Shown: positions 24,885 to 35,217 of the stretch, piece after piece
Layout: every line of letters begins with the position of its first letter
How positions within the stretch are numbered: position 1 is the stretch's first letter
Notes under the pieces: model-generated
Told to the model about the DNA's origin: nothing
Seen by the model: only the letters and a program-made list of their open reading frames with translations
Databases searched by the model: none
Assembly: GCA_944321955.1 (NCBI GenBank)
Contig: CALUNG010000006.1
Span: 49,748 to 113,747, forward strand
DNA length: 64,000 nt
Reading direction: 5' to 3'
From: an uncultured Alistipes sp.
GTDB taxonomy: Bacteria; Bacteroidota; Bacteroidia; Bacteroidales; Rikenellaceae
Translations under genes and position numbers: made by a program

Positions 24885-27764
24885 ATGAAAAGATTAATTC
24901 TGTCGTTCGTTGCCCTTCTGGCAATGGCGACCGCATCGGCCCAGGAAAACCCGATGTTGCAACCGATTCCTGCCGACAAGGACGTCCGCGTCGGTCGGCT
25001 CGAAAACGGCATGACCTACTACATCCGCCACAACGAGAAACCCAAATCGCAGGCGCACTTCTACATCCTTCATGACGTAGGTGCCATCCAGGAGGCGGAC
25101 AACCAGCAGGGTCTGGCACACTTCCTCGAGCACATGGCCTTCAACGGCACGAAGAACCTGCCCGACAAAATGCTCATCGAGTACCTCGAGAAGGTAGGCG
25201 TTAAGTTCGGTGCAAACCTCAATGCAGGTACCGCCTGGGACTACACGCAATACACCCTCATGGACGTTCCTACGACACGCGAGGGCATCATCGATACAGC
25301 CCTGCTCATCCTGCACGACTGGTCGCACTTCATCTCGCTCGAGCCCGAAGAGATCGACTCCGAGCGCGGCGTCATCATGGAGGAGCTCCGCACGCGCGAC
25401 GGCGCAGGCTGGCGCTCGACCATCAACATGGTGAAGGCTCTGGCCAAAGGCACCAAGTACGAGAACCGCAACCTCATAGGTTATCTCGACGGGCTCAAGG
25501 GATTCAAGCCCAGCGATCTCGAGAGCTTCTACCACACATGGTACCGTCCCGACTATCAGGCCATATTCGTCGTAGGTGACGTTGACGTAGATGCCATCGA
25601 AGCCAAGATCAAGGCTCTGATGAGCGACATCCCGGCACCTGCGGCCGACGCTCCGAAGAAAGAGGTAATATATGTTCCCGACAATGAGGAGCCGATCGTT
25701 TCGATCTTTACCGATCCCGAGATGCAGTACTCGTCGATATCGATGTATTGCAAGCGCCGGGAGCTGGCACCCAAGGAGATTGCCAACACCGTATACGCGG
25801 AAATGATAAACGTCGTGCTGTCGTACATGGATAACATGGGCAATGCACGTTTCAACGAGATATCGATGAAACCCGATGCTCCGTTCCTCGGCGCAGGCAT
25901 GGGTAACGGCAGCGTGGGCATCTGCCCCACCCTCGAGGTTACCGTCTTCTCGGCACAGGCCCAGGAGGGCAAGATCGCCACTGCAATGGAGGCTCTCTGC
26001 ACCGAAATGGAGCGCATACAGCGTTACGGTTTCACGCAGAGCGAATTCGAGCGCGCACAGAACGAGCTGCTCCGCAGCGCCGAGCGCAAGTACGCCAACC
26101 GCAACGACCGCAAGAACGGCGAATACGTAAGCAACTACGTCAACAGCTACCGCTACAACACGCCCATACCCGATGCCGAAACCGAATGGCAGCTCGACAG
26201 CATGCTGATCAAGAACGTCACGGTAGACGTTGTCAATGATCTGGCAAAGCAGGTCATCACCGACAACAACATGGTTGTCGTGATCAACGCTCCCGAGAAG
26301 GAGGGTCTTGTAAACCCGACGGCCGAGGATATCGAGGCCATCATCAAGAAGGCGCAGGCCAGCGAAGTCGAGCCCTACGAGGACAATACCGTCAAGGAGC
26401 CGCTTATCGGCGAGGACGTCGTGCTGAAAGGCTCGAAGGTGAAGAAAACCACCGTAAACGAGACGCTCGGCACAACCGAATGGACACTCAAGAACGGCAT
26501 CAAGGTGATCGTAAAGCCCAGCAAGCTCAAGGCCGACGAGGTATTGTTCCGTGCATACGCTGAAGGCGGTCTGTCGACCCTTTCGGACGAGGATTACTAC
26601 ACCGGCAACTTCCTGACCTCGACACTCTCGATGTCCGGAGTATCGAAATTCTCGGTAATAGACCTGCGCAAGCAGCTCTCGGGCAAGACGGCCAGCGTAT
26701 ATATGGATGTCAACGACTACGACCTCGGAGTCAGGGGATCGTGCTCGCCCAAGGATATCGAGACCATGCTGCAGCTGGTATATCTCAACTTCACCAGCCC
26801 GCGCTTCAACCAGGACGACTTCAACACCATGATGAAGCAGTACGAGGCTTACGTCGAGAACCTCAAGAGCAATCCCGACTACGTGGCTGCCGAGACTCTG
26901 CAGAAGACCCTCTACAACAACAACCCGCGTCGTCAGATGCTGTCGCCCGAGATCCTCGCACAGGTCAAGTTCGACCGCATGCCCGAAGTCTTCAAGCAGC
27001 TCTACCCCAATGGCAGCGCATTCACCTATACGATCGTCGGCAACGTCGATCTCGAGACATTGAAGCCTCTCGTCGAGAAGTACATAGGTTCGCTCCCCGT
27101 ATCGAAGGACAAGCTCGGATACAAGGACGACGGCGTACGCACCGTGAAGGGCGAGGTCACCAACGACTTCAAGACTCCGATGCAGCAGCCCAAGGTTACG
27201 GTAACCCGCGTGTTCACCGGCGAGATCCCCTACACGATCGAGAACAAGGTTGCCATGACACTCCTGACTCAGGCTCTCGACTCGCGATACCTTATATCTA
27301 TACGCGAGGAGAAGGGCGGCACCTACGGAGTACAGGTATCCGGTGGTCTGAGCAACGCTCCGTTTAAGAAGTATTCGCTCACCATCACGTTCGACACCAA
27401 CGCCGAGATGGCCGATGAGTTGAGCGACATCGTAATGGCCGAGTTCAGGAAGATCGCCGAGGAGGGACCGCTTACCGAAGATATCGAGAAGACGCGCGAA
27501 TTCCTCGTAAAGAACTGGAACAACACGCTCGAGAACAACAGCGGCGTACTCGGAATCATCAACAACTGGTACCAGGACGGCCTCGACTACATGAACAACT
27601 ACCTCAATACGGTCAAGACCATAACCAACGAGGATGTTCAGAAACTCGCACAGAAGATTCTGGCCGATGGCAACATGGTATATGTAGTAATGCGTCCCGA
27701 GGCCGAGACGGCACCCGCTGCCGAACCCGCAGCAGAGACTGCAACGGCTTCTGTTTCCGAATAA
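24885..27764 (+). CDS. Secreted M16-family zinc metalloprotease
   Basis: This 959-residue protein has a signal peptide (1-20, ending ATASAQ) and two M16 halves (about 30-460 and 490-935). The first half carries the inverted zinc site His79-x-x-Glu82-His83 with the third ligand Glu160, 77 residues on, as in pitrilysin. The second half lacks that motif, as expected for the inactive half, and holds the R/Y pair in SIREEKGGTYGVQV. It should degrade peptides in the periplasm. The last 20 residues are Ala/Glu-rich and probably disordered. It may be read from the DUF2975 promoter, since no terminator intervenes. Confidence 0.95.
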   Translation: MKRLILSFVALLAMATASAQENPMLQPIPADKDVRVGRLENGMTYYIRHNEKPKSQAHFYILHDVGAIQEADNQQGLAHFLEHMAFNGTKNLPDKMLIEYLEKVGVKFGANLNAGTAWDYTQYTLMDVPTTREGIIDTALLILHDWSHFISLEPEEIDSERGVIMEELRTRDGAGWRSTINMVKALAKGTKYENRNLIGYLDGLKGFKPSDLESFYHTWYRPDYQAIFVVGDVDVDAIEAKIKALMSDIPAPAADAPKKEVIYVPDNEEPIVSIFTDPEMQYSSISMYCKRRELAPKEIANTVYAEMINVVLSYMDNMGNARFNEISMKPDAPFLGAGMGNGSVGICPTLEVTVFSAQAQEGKIATAMEALCTEMERIQRYGFTQSEFERAQNELLRSAERKYANRNDRKNGEYVSNYVNSYRYNTPIPDAETEWQLDSMLIKNVTVDVVNDLAKQVITDNNMVVVINAPEKEGLVNPTAEDIEAIIKKAQASEVEPYEDNTVKEPLIGEDVVLKGSKVKKTTVNETLGTTEWTLKNGIKVIVKPSKLKADEVLFRAYAEGGLSTLSDEDYYTGNFLTSTLSMSGVSKFSVIDLRKQLSGKTASVYMDVNDYDLGVRGSCSPKDIETMLQLVYLNFTSPRFNQDDFNTMMKQYEAYVENLKSNPDYVAAETLQKTLYNNNPRRQMLSPEILAQVKFDRMPEVFKQLYPNGSAFTYTIVGNVDLETLKPLVEKYIGSLPVSKDKLGYKDDGVRTVKGEVTNDFKTPMQQPKVTVTRVFTGEIPYTIENKVAMTLLTQALDSRYLISIREEKGGTYGVQVSGGLSNAPFKKYSLTITFDTNAEMADELSDIVMAEFRKIAEEGPLTEDIEKTREFLVKNWNNTLENNSGVLGIINNWYQDGLDYMNNYLNTVKTITNEDVQKLAQKILADGNMVYVVMRPEAETAPAAEPAAETATASVSE

Positions 27765-27781
27765 TTTTAATAACTGACGAT

Positions 27782-27820
27782 AAAAAACCGCAGTACCGGC
27801 AACGATACTGCGGTTTTTTT
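27782..27820 (+). terminator. Terminator of the M16 protease gene
   Basis: AAAAAACCGCAGTA pairs with TACTGCGGTTTTTT around a 10-nt loop, with a T run after it. It opens a 349-bp stretch without genes (27765-28113). The rest of that stretch holds only the direct repeat and the promoter listed next, as far as I can see. Confidence 0.9.
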
Positions 27821-27979
27821 CATGCGACAGTCGTGTGCACGCTGCATGTAAAGAGGAATGCCGTCCACATGGCGTTATGGAACACCATTTCGACCTTTTT
27901 CACGATTTTTGCACCTGCGCAATTACTGCACTGATACGGAATATGTTATATATGTATTAAAAACGAGCCTATTTTACGT

Positions 27980-28001
27980 GAAATATTTGGCGAAATATTT
28001 G
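27980..28001 (+). repeat. Tandem direct repeat over the -33 region of the nuclease locus promoter
   Basis: GAAATATTTG occurs at 27980-27989 and again at 27992-28001, 12 bp apart, with the second copy containing the -33 TTTG. The spacing of about one helical turn suits a regulator dimer on one face. Confidence 0.6.
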
Positions 28002-28028
28002 TCGTTTACAAAATAACGCTTAAATTTG
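27998..28028 (+). promoter_or_regulatory. Promoter of the extracellular nuclease locus
   Basis: TTTG (27998-28001), 19 bp, TAAATTTG (28021-28028) is an exact Bacteroidetes promoter. The predicted start near 28033 gives an AT-rich leader of about 80 nt. Confidence 0.85.
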
Positions 28029-28113
28029 TACTAATTAATTGGAAGCATACGACACTGGATTATTTAAAAATATAATTAAATCCGACGTAAACACATTAAA
28101 CCTTTTAGTTTTT

Positions 28114-29877
28114 ATGAAGATGAAAAATTTATTCAGGACACTTCTGCTGGCAGCCGTAGTGCTGACGGCAGGAACATTGGCCTCGTGTAAAGACAAGGAG
28201 GAGAACACCAATCGTTATGAGGGTATTCCGACGATTTCGGTATCTCCCGCCGATCTGGCCGTAACGCTTACCGGCGGCACGACCGAGGCGGTGACCATCA
28301 CCACCGAGGCAGAATGGACAGTATCGATTCCGAGCGACGCATCGGACATCACTGTTAGCAAGACCAGCGGCTTCGGCAACGGAAGCATTACCTTCACCGT
28401 TCCCGCACACGCCGAGCGTAATGTTGCCGTAACCGTTACCGCTACCGGTTACTACAACAACCAGCCTCTGACCAAGAGCGCCACCATCAATATCGCACAG
28501 AACGAGAGTGGTGAAAGTCTGGAAGGCACCATCGCAAGCATAACCGAGGCAGGAAGCTACACGATCAACAACGCCGTAGTAGTAGGTACCTACGACAGCG
28601 GTTTCGTTATGACCGACCGCAGCAAGCTCTACTTCCTCGTCTACATGTTTGACAAGACCTCGAACCCGAATCCGCAGGTTCCGGCAGTAGGTTCGGTTGT
28701 AAATGTAAGCGGCGAAGTTGTAGATCACAACGGCATGCTGCAGTTCAACTACACGGCTACCGTAACTCCGACCGGCGAGACCCAGCAGGTTGACCTCGGC
28801 GAGCCCGCAGCATACGGTTATGAGGAGATGAAGGCCTACAAGTCGAATCCGTCGTACGTATATGTTAAATACACCGGTACGCTGAGCGTAAACAAAACCT
28901 ACTACAATGTTCTGTTTGCTGAAGGTACCGATACCCAGGGTTCGATTTCGTATCCGAATCCCGAACTCAACGTGGCAAGCTACAACGGCAAGGTTATCGA
29001 CGTAACAGGCTTCCTCGTTGGTACGTCCGGAAGTTCGTATGTAAACACCTGCTGCACGGCGATATCTGAAAACACCTCTACTCCGTCGATCAGCGCAACC
29101 GCTCCCTCAACATTTGCGGCTGCAGGCGAGACTCTGAACGTTACCTACACCACGCAGAACCTTGGTTCGAACCAGATATTCGCCGAGGTAACCGGCGAAG
29201 GTTTCAGCGCAGGAACTCCTGCCAACGGTACAGTAGCAGTTACGGCAGCAGCAAATAATGAGTCTGTTGCCAAGAGCGGAACTCTTACTCTGTATATTGC
29301 GGCATCGGAAGGAGGTGAACATCTGGCTGAAGCTGTAGTAGCTCTGAAGCAGGCTCCTTATACTGAAGCCGGTGCAAGCTACCAGCCCGTTACTTCTGCT
29401 CCCGCAGACTGGTCTGGCCAATATGTAGTTGGCTATGTAGATGGCGAAACATGCTATATTATTGATGCGAAAAAGAACGGTGATAGTGCAACTCAGTCAT
29501 ATTTCACATATAAGCTATTAACATCGTCCGAATTCGATGGCACGAACATCGCATACAATGAAGCATATAATACCATAACTCTTGCAAAAGTAAGTGGTAG
29601 CGACTACTACTCAATGCAGTATGGTAGCATGTATGTAGGTTGGACTTCATCAACAGGCAATAGCTGTGAATTCACGACGACCGCACCAACTTCTTCTACC
29701 ACCGATTATCTCTGGACGGTAGAGTTCAATGAGGACAATCTTATATACATGACAGTTGTATCAATGAAAGATGATGCTAAACCGCGCAGATTGCAGTTTA
29801 ACTCTAATAATAATCAGGAACGTTTTGCAATATACGCAAACTCGCAAAAGAATCTCACGTTGTATACGCTGAAATAA
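28114..29877 (+). CDS. Surface lipoprotein with BACON and OB-like domains
   Basis: This 587-residue protein has a lipobox, LASC, at Cys25. It is followed by KDKEEN, an acidic stretch like the Bacteroidetes signal for surface display. Domains in order: a BACON-type beta sandwich (about 38-130, TEAEWTVSIPS); an OB-like region (about 135-235, EGTIASITEAGSYTINNAVV then VGSVVNVSGEVVDHNGMLQF); a second beta domain (about 320-415); and a C-terminal domain ending RRLQFNSNN and LTLYTLK, which I associate with Bacteroidetes proteins linked to nucleases. No catalytic motif is seen, so it is probably a binding protein. It is the first gene of the nuclease locus. A strong hairpin follows it, so it may be made in excess over the later genes. 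Third-position base usage is more relaxed in its last 150 codons. Confidence 0.85.
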   Translation: MKMKNLFRTLLLAAVVLTAGTLASCKDKEENTNRYEGIPTISVSPADLAVTLTGGTTEAVTITTEAEWTVSIPSDASDITVSKTSGFGNGSITFTVPAHAERNVAVTVTATGYYNNQPLTKSATINIAQNESGESLEGTIASITEAGSYTINNAVVVGTYDSGFVMTDRSKLYFLVYMFDKTSNPNPQVPAVGSVVNVSGEVVDHNGMLQFNYTATVTPTGETQQVDLGEPAAYGYEEMKAYKSNPSYVYVKYTGTLSVNKTYYNVLFAEGTDTQGSISYPNPELNVASYNGKVIDVTGFLVGTSGSSYVNTCCTAISENTSTPSISATAPSTFAAAGETLNVTYTTQNLGSNQIFAEVTGEGFSAGTPANGTVAVTAAANNESVAKSGTLTLYIAASEGGEHLAEAVVALKQAPYTEAGASYQPVTSAPADWSGQYVVGYVDGETCYIIDAKKNGDSATQSYFTYKLLTSSEFDGTNIAYNEAYNTITLAKVSGSDYYSMQYGSMYVGWTSSTGNSCEFTTTAPTSSTTDYLWTVEFNEDNLIYMTVVSMKDDAKPRRLQFNSNNNQERFAIYANSQKNLTLYTLK

Positions 29878-29902
29878 CAAGCGTATAAGAATCTGATAAA
29901 AT

Positions 29903-29949
29903 CCGGACTCTTGACGGAGTTTACACAATCCGTCAAGAGTCGGGTTTTT
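29903..29949 (+). terminator. Hairpin between the first two genes of the nuclease locus
   Basis: CCgGACTCTTGACGGA pairs with TCCGTCAAGAGTCgGG around a 10-nt loop and is followed by five T. No good -7 element is visible before the next gene (only TATAATTG at 30009-30016), so partial read-through is likely. Confidence 0.85.
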
Positions 29950-30025
29950 CTAAAGAGATATACCATAAAGAATCCCCAAAGCGTTTAAGGATAAAATACT
30001 TTATTGTATATAATTGAAAGCTTTG

Positions 30026-31243
30026 ATGAATATCCGCATACTCAAAGAACTAAATCTCAGATTCATACTTCTGTCGGTAGCCGTGCTGGCCCTATTTACG
30101 GCCTGCAGCGACAAGGAAGAAGCATGGTCGCCTTTCAAGTCACAGGCTTCGCTCGTACAGTCTGCCATAGGATATGACGAGACGACTGTTACCGGCAAGA
30201 CATCAGGGTCGCCTACCCTGAACTGGACTGCCGTGATTACGGAGGGAAGCGAATGGTGCTCATTCAGCCAATCGGCAAAACAGGTTTCGAACAGCGGCAA
30301 GGTGGGTTCTAACTTTACCGTATATGTCGATACCAACGATACAACCTCGTCGCGTCGGGGCGAGATTCAAATAAAATTCACCGACAACTACTCCGTAACG
30401 CTCAATTTCACGCAATACGGTAACGGCGACAACGCCGAATTCAATCGGGCCTGGGGAGAACAGCCCGAATATCGCGAAGATGCCGATTTCGTCTACAAGA
30501 CATATTATACGACGCTTTACGGCTCGACCAGAAAGGTGCGCAGCTACTCGATTTGCTACGACACCGAGAAACTCGTATCGCAATGGGTTGCATATCCGTT
30601 GCACACAATATACATGTCCCCGTCGGTAAGCAGAACAAATGCATGGTCCTTCGACAATACTCCGAATCCGACAATACCGCAAAGCCAGCAACAGGATATC
30701 GTTAACGGAGCTTACGGAAACGGAGACGCACGCGGTCACATGCTGCCGTCGGCTTCGCGTTACAGCACCACCGCAACAAACGAACAGACGTTCTATGCGA
30801 CCAACATGATGCCGCAGGCGTACGATTTCAACGGAGGATCCTGGGCATCGCTCGAAGATCAGGTGCGTACGATTGCCCGAACCACATCGGACACGCTGTT
30901 CGTTGTAGTTGGCACATTGTACGAAAACTCCAGAATAATAAACAAGAACGGACGCAAAATAACGAGACCGTCGCACTGCTTCAAGCTTTTGCTGAAGACC
31001 AGAAGCGGCAATACGCACAAAAGCATCTCGGAGATCACGTCGGCAGACGACCTCGTATCCATAGGATTCCTCTACGAAAACGACAACGACAGCGAGTACA
31101 CTACATTCTCTGAAGCCGCCGTTTCGGTCGCCGAGATAGAGAGACGTTCCGGTTTTACGTTCTTCCGCAATATCGACCCGTCGATAGCCGACGAGGTCAA
31201 GTCCCAAAAAAATCTGGACGATTGGGGAAACGCTTTCAAATGA
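30026..31243 (+). CDS. Lipoprotein DNA/RNA non-specific endonuclease
   Basis: This 405-residue lipoprotein has its lipobox FTAC at Cys27, followed by acidic SDKEE, which suggests surface display. A BACON-type domain covers about 35-135, and the NUC1/NucA-type nuclease domain covers about 165-400. The active-site signature is DARGHMLPSASR, the D-x-RGH motif with the general-base histidine. The metal-binding asparagine follows in TNMMPQAYDFNGGSWASLED, as in Serratia nuclease relatives. It should cut DNA and RNA outside the cell. The ATG at 30026 was preferred over a TTG 12 bp upstream. It is followed by an endonuclease/exonuclease/phosphatase gene after 40 bp. Confidence 0.93.
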   Translation: MNIRILKELNLRFILLSVAVLALFTACSDKEEAWSPFKSQASLVQSAIGYDETTVTGKTSGSPTLNWTAVITEGSEWCSFSQSAKQVSNSGKVGSNFTVYVDTNDTTSSRRGEIQIKFTDNYSVTLNFTQYGNGDNAEFNRAWGEQPEYREDADFVYKTYYTTLYGSTRKVRSYSICYDTEKLVSQWVAYPLHTIYMSPSVSRTNAWSFDNTPNPTIPQSQQQDIVNGAYGNGDARGHMLPSASRYSTTATNEQTFYATNMMPQAYDFNGGSWASLEDQVRTIARTTSDTLFVVVGTLYENSRIINKNGRKITRPSHCFKLLLKTRSGNTHKSISEITSADDLVSIGFLYENDNDSEYTTFSEAAVSVAEIERRSGFTFFRNIDPSIADEVKSQKNLDDWGNAFK

Positions 31244-31283
31244 CAAGGATAAACAGAACCATAAAATCTAAAATTACGCACTT

Positions 31284-32321
31284 ATGAAGAAGCTGATTTT
31301 CACGACTCTGTTTGCGGCTTTGATGCTGGCCTGCTTTGCCCAGAAGCCGCGCATGGTCGTCTTCTACAATCTCGAAAATCTTTTCGACACGATCAACGAT
31401 CCCAACGTCAACGACGAGGAGTTCCTGCCGGACGGACCGCGCAAATGGAACACCTACAAGTACAATACGAAACTCTCGAACATCGAGCGCGTATTGTTCG
31501 ACATAGCCTTGATAAACAAGGAGTATCCGGCTGTCGTCGGCGTTTCGGAGATCGAAAACCGCAAGGTGCTCGAGGACCTCATCGCACAGCCGAAACTCGC
31601 TCCGGGCAAATTCGGCATCGTACACTACGATTCGCCCGATGCCCGCGGCGTGGACGTTGCGTTCCTCTACCGTCCCGACATCTTCAAGCTCGAGGGCAGC
31701 AAGGCCATAAAGTTCAACATGCCGGGCATGCCCGACTTCCGCACACGCGATTTCGTCACGATGTGGGGAACCATCGACAACGAACCTTTCTTCTTCCTTG
31801 TTTCGCACTGGCCGTCGCGCCTCGGCGGAAAGGATGCTTCGTCGCCCAAACGCGAGGCCGCAGCTGCGCAGTGCCGTCACATCGCCGACTCGGTACGCAA
31901 GGCCAATCCCGCAACCAAAGTCGTTATCATGGGCGACCTCAATGACGACGCTACGGACAAGAGTATCGTCGAGGTACTCGGAGCCAAGGCCAAGATCAAG
32001 AATCTCGAACCGGGCGACATGTACAACCCATACATCGACGTTCTGAAGGCAGGATACGGTACACTGGCTTACCAGGATGCATGGAACCTCTTCGACAACA
32101 TCATCATATCGGACAACCTCGCAACGGGGTCGACCGGCAAGCTCAAGATACAGAAAGGCAAGGGCTGGAAATATTACGGCAACATATTCTCGCGCCCGTA
32201 CATGATACAGAAAGAGGGCCAGTACAAGGGATATCCGTTGCGTACGTTCGTAGGCACGAACTTCCAGGGCGGATTCTCCGACCACTTCCCGGTATATATT
32301 TACATAGGCACTGACGAATAA
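31284..32321 (+). CDS. Secreted endonuclease/exonuclease/phosphatase family protein
   Basis: This 345-residue protein has a signal peptide (about 1-19, ending CFAQ). The EEP (DNase I-like) fold follows with every expected active-site block: FYNLENLFDT, VSEIEN (metal Glu), RGVDVAFLYRPD, VSHWPSR (His), MGDLNDD (Asp/Asn) and GGFSDHFPVY (C-terminal Asp-His). It hydrolyses phosphodiesters or phosphomonoesters, probably oligonucleotides or nucleotides made by the upstream nuclease, in the periplasm or at the surface. It ends 13 bp before the TonB-dependent receptor. Confidence 0.94.
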   Translation: MKKLIFTTLFAALMLACFAQKPRMVVFYNLENLFDTINDPNVNDEEFLPDGPRKWNTYKYNTKLSNIERVLFDIALINKEYPAVVGVSEIENRKVLEDLIAQPKLAPGKFGIVHYDSPDARGVDVAFLYRPDIFKLEGSKAIKFNMPGMPDFRTRDFVTMWGTIDNEPFFFLVSHWPSRLGGKDASSPKREAAAAQCRHIADSVRKANPATKVVIMGDLNDDATDKSIVEVLGAKAKIKNLEPGDMYNPYIDVLKAGYGTLAYQDAWNLFDNIIISDNLATGSTGKLKIQKGKGWKYYGNIFSRPYMIQKEGQYKGYPLRTFVGTNFQGGFSDHFPVYIYIGTDE

Positions 32322-32334
32322 AAACCATATTTGT

Positions 32335-35202
32335 ATGAAACTCAAATCTCTACTCATTCTGACGTTTACCATGCTGACGATGGCCGTATGGGCTCAGGAC
32401 GGAGGCATCAAGGGTAAGTTGGTTACACGTGACGGACGGCAGGCCGTAAGCAACGCCACTGTTACGATCGAGTCTACGGGACAGACCGTCGTTACGGACA
32501 ATGAAGGAAACTTCACGCTCGGCAACCTGCCTGCCGGTGACTACAAAGTCACCTTCACGGCTCCCGAATTCGAGCAGACCGAGGTAGTAGTTCGCGTAGA
32601 CAAGAATGTCAAGAACATCGACCAGGTGACCATTGCACCGACTCCCGTTCAGGAGGTTCTCGACGATTCGATCTTCGCCGAATACGACACCGAGACATCC
32701 GATTCCGACGCTCAGGCAATGCCCTCGTCGCTGTCGGCCTCGAAAGACATCTTCAACAACATCGCATCGTACCGATTCAGCGAAATGCGCTTCAGAACCC
32801 GCGGTTACGACACGCAGTACACCGATGTCTATCTCAACGGCATACGCTTCAACGACGCCCTGACCGGATACGGACCGTGGTCGTTGTGGAGCGGCATGAA
32901 TGACGCCACCAGAAACCAGGAAAACACCTCTGGCCTCGACGTCACGCAGTACGGCATCGGCGGCATCGGCGGTACGACCAACATCAACGCCCGTGCATCG
33001 CAGATGCGAAAGGGTTTCCGTGCAAGCGTATCGAACGGCAACTCGATGTATCGTTTCCGTGCAATCGTATCATACGCTTCGGGTGCTCTCGACAACGGTT
33101 GGTCCTATGCATTCTCGGTATCGACCCGTCAGGGTGGAAACGGATACGTGGACGGCGTATACTACAACTCGTACGGATACTTCGCTGCCGTCGAGAAGCT
33201 CTTCGGGACCAAGCATCGTCTGTCGCTGATGGTTCTCGGCACACCGCAGGAGCGCGGAGCACAGCAGGCTTCGACGCAGGAGGCTTACGATCTCTTTGGC
33301 AACAACTACTACAACCCCAACGTTGGTTACCAGGACGGCAAATTGCGTAACACACGTGTACGCAAGACCCACGAGCCGATCGTGATGCTCAACTACTACT
33401 ACGACATCTCGGAGAAGACCCGTCTGACGGCAGCTACCTCGGTACGTTTCGGCAAGAACGGTTACTCGGCCCTCACATGGAAGGACGGCGCCGACCCGCG
33501 CCCCGACTACTACCGCTATCTGCCTTCGTACTATACGAGCCAGATCACGGGTGACATTCCGGGAATTTTCGACGCAACCAGCAGTCAGGAGATCGAATCC
33601 TACCTGCAGGCAGCAGCCGACGCCGCATCCGTATGGAAACAGACCATGGGCCGCATCGACTTCGACAACATGATCCGCACCAACCAGCGTGAGGATCCGA
33701 ATGTGACCTACGCAAACGGTTTCCGCTCGAACTACATCATCGAGGAGCGCCATACCGACCAGATCGACTACAACTTCGTGGCCGACATAGCACACCAATT
33801 CAACAAGAACCATCGCCTGACAGCCGGTATCAAGGCCCGTATCAACCGTACGGAGTACTATGACCAGGTGAAGGATCTTCTGGGCGGCGACTATTGGGTC
33901 GACATCGACAAGTTCGCCGAGCGCGACAAGGGAAGCGACATCATCGCATACCAGAACGATGTGGACTACTACAATGCCAACGGTCATGCCCGCGTGGTCA
34001 AGGAGGGTGACAAGTTCTCGTATGACTACTACGCTCACATCCGCCAGGCTCAGGTATGGGCTCTCTACGGACTCAATATCGGCGGTTTCGCGATGGAGAT
34101 AGGCGGTGAGATCGGATATTCGGGCATGTGGCGTCAGGGCTTGATGCGCAAGGGTCTCTTCGCCGAGGGCAACGAATCGTTCGGCGACTCGAAGCACCTC
34201 GACTATCTGACATACAAGGTAAAGGGTAACTTTGCATACCGCTTCTCGGGTGCGCACTCGCTCGTAGCAAATGTTGCGATGATACAGGATGCTCCGACTT
34301 TCCAGACGGCATTCGTTTCGCCCCGTACCCGTAATCAGGTGAACCCCGGACTGAAGGCCAATACGATATTCAGCGCAGAATTGACCTACAACCTCAATCT
34401 GCCCTACATCAAGGCCCGTCTCTCGGGATACTACACCAAGATGAACGATCTGGCAAAGGTCATCTCGTTCTATGACGATACGCAGTCGTCGTACACCAAC
34501 TTCGCAATGACCGGCATCGACAAACGTTACTATGGCGTTGAACTGGGTCTGGAAGTTCCCATCTGGAACGGTCTTTCGCTCAGAAGCGCCATAAGCTGGG
34601 GACAGTATCAGTACACATCGAATCCCAACTTCGTACAGATCGTCGACAACAGCGCCAGCGTTAAGCTTATCGATAAGGTATACTGGAAAGATTTCTACGT
34701 TGAAAGTACTCCGCAGTTCGCAGCCAACGTCGGACTCAACTTCCGCGGTCCGAAGAACTGGTTCGCATCGGTTGACTTCAACTACTACAAGGATCTCTAC
34801 CTCTCGATGAACCCCGCATACCGTACAAACAATGCGGTAAAGAACTATGTAAGCGTACTGAACAACCCCAATGCCGACACAATGGCACAGGTATGGGCAA
34901 TGCAGAATATCGAGACTATCCGCGCACAGGAGAACCTCGGATCGGCATACACGCTCAGCGCAAGCATCGGCAAGAACTGGTACATCCACCGCATCTATAC
35001 GCTCGGATTCAGCCTCGAGGTGAAGAATATCCTCAACAACCAGGATATCCGCACCGGTGGTTACGAGCAGATGCGTATGCGCAAGACCCGTGGTCTCGAC
35101 GTAGGTGAGAACCCTGCAAAGCAATTCTATTCGCGTTTCGATTCGAAGTACTTCTACCTGCTCGGAACGACGTATTACCTCAATGTATACTTCCGTTTCT
35201 AA
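32335..35202 (+). CDS. TonB-dependent receptor of the nuclease locus
   Basis: This 955-residue outer-membrane protein has a signal peptide (1-20, ending WAQ) and a carboxypeptidase-regulatory-like beta domain (about 25-100, GKLVTRDGRQAVSNATVTIES). A plug follows with RFRTRGYDTQYTDVYLNGI (about 150-170) and YGIGGIGGTTNINAR, then a 22-strand-type barrel ending in a C-terminal aromatic, YYLNVYFRF. The long acidic stretch between the regulatory domain and the plug (about 110-135) is unusual. No SusD homologue is beside it; a DUF5689 lipoprotein follows after 15 bp. I infer energised uptake of nucleic acid fragments or nucleotides from its neighbours, not from the receptor itself. Confidence 0.93.
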   Translation: MKLKSLLILTFTMLTMAVWAQDGGIKGKLVTRDGRQAVSNATVTIESTGQTVVTDNEGNFTLGNLPAGDYKVTFTAPEFEQTEVVVRVDKNVKNIDQVTIAPTPVQEVLDDSIFAEYDTETSDSDAQAMPSSLSASKDIFNNIASYRFSEMRFRTRGYDTQYTDVYLNGIRFNDALTGYGPWSLWSGMNDATRNQENTSGLDVTQYGIGGIGGTTNINARASQMRKGFRASVSNGNSMYRFRAIVSYASGALDNGWSYAFSVSTRQGGNGYVDGVYYNSYGYFAAVEKLFGTKHRLSLMVLGTPQERGAQQASTQEAYDLFGNNYYNPNVGYQDGKLRNTRVRKTHEPIVMLNYYYDISEKTRLTAATSVRFGKNGYSALTWKDGADPRPDYYRYLPSYYTSQITGDIPGIFDATSSQEIESYLQAAADAASVWKQTMGRIDFDNMIRTNQREDPNVTYANGFRSNYIIEERHTDQIDYNFVADIAHQFNKNHRLTAGIKARINRTEYYDQVKDLLGGDYWVDIDKFAERDKGSDIIAYQNDVDYYNANGHARVVKEGDKFSYDYYAHIRQAQVWALYGLNIGGFAMEIGGEIGYSGMWRQGLMRKGLFAEGNESFGDSKHLDYLTYKVKGNFAYRFSGAHSLVANVAMIQDAPTFQTAFVSPRTRNQVNPGLKANTIFSAELTYNLNLPYIKARLSGYYTKMNDLAKVISFYDDTQSSYTNFAMTGIDKRYYGVELGLEVPIWNGLSLRSAISWGQYQYTSNPNFVQIVDNSASVKLIDKVYWKDFYVESTPQFAANVGLNFRGPKNWFASVDFNYYKDLYLSMNPAYRTNNAVKNYVSVLNNPNADTMAQVWAMQNIETIRAQENLGSAYTLSASIGKNWYIHRIYTLGFSLEVKNILNNQDIRTGGYEQMRMRKTRGLDVGENPAKQFYSRFDSKYFYLLGTTYYLNVYFRF

Positions 35203-35217
35203 TGTCGAACCGCTAAA

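Noticed and set aside
33070-35124. 684-codon minus-strand frame opposite the TonB-dependent receptor
   Set aside because: Shadow of the receptor gene; no signal, motif or promoter supports it.
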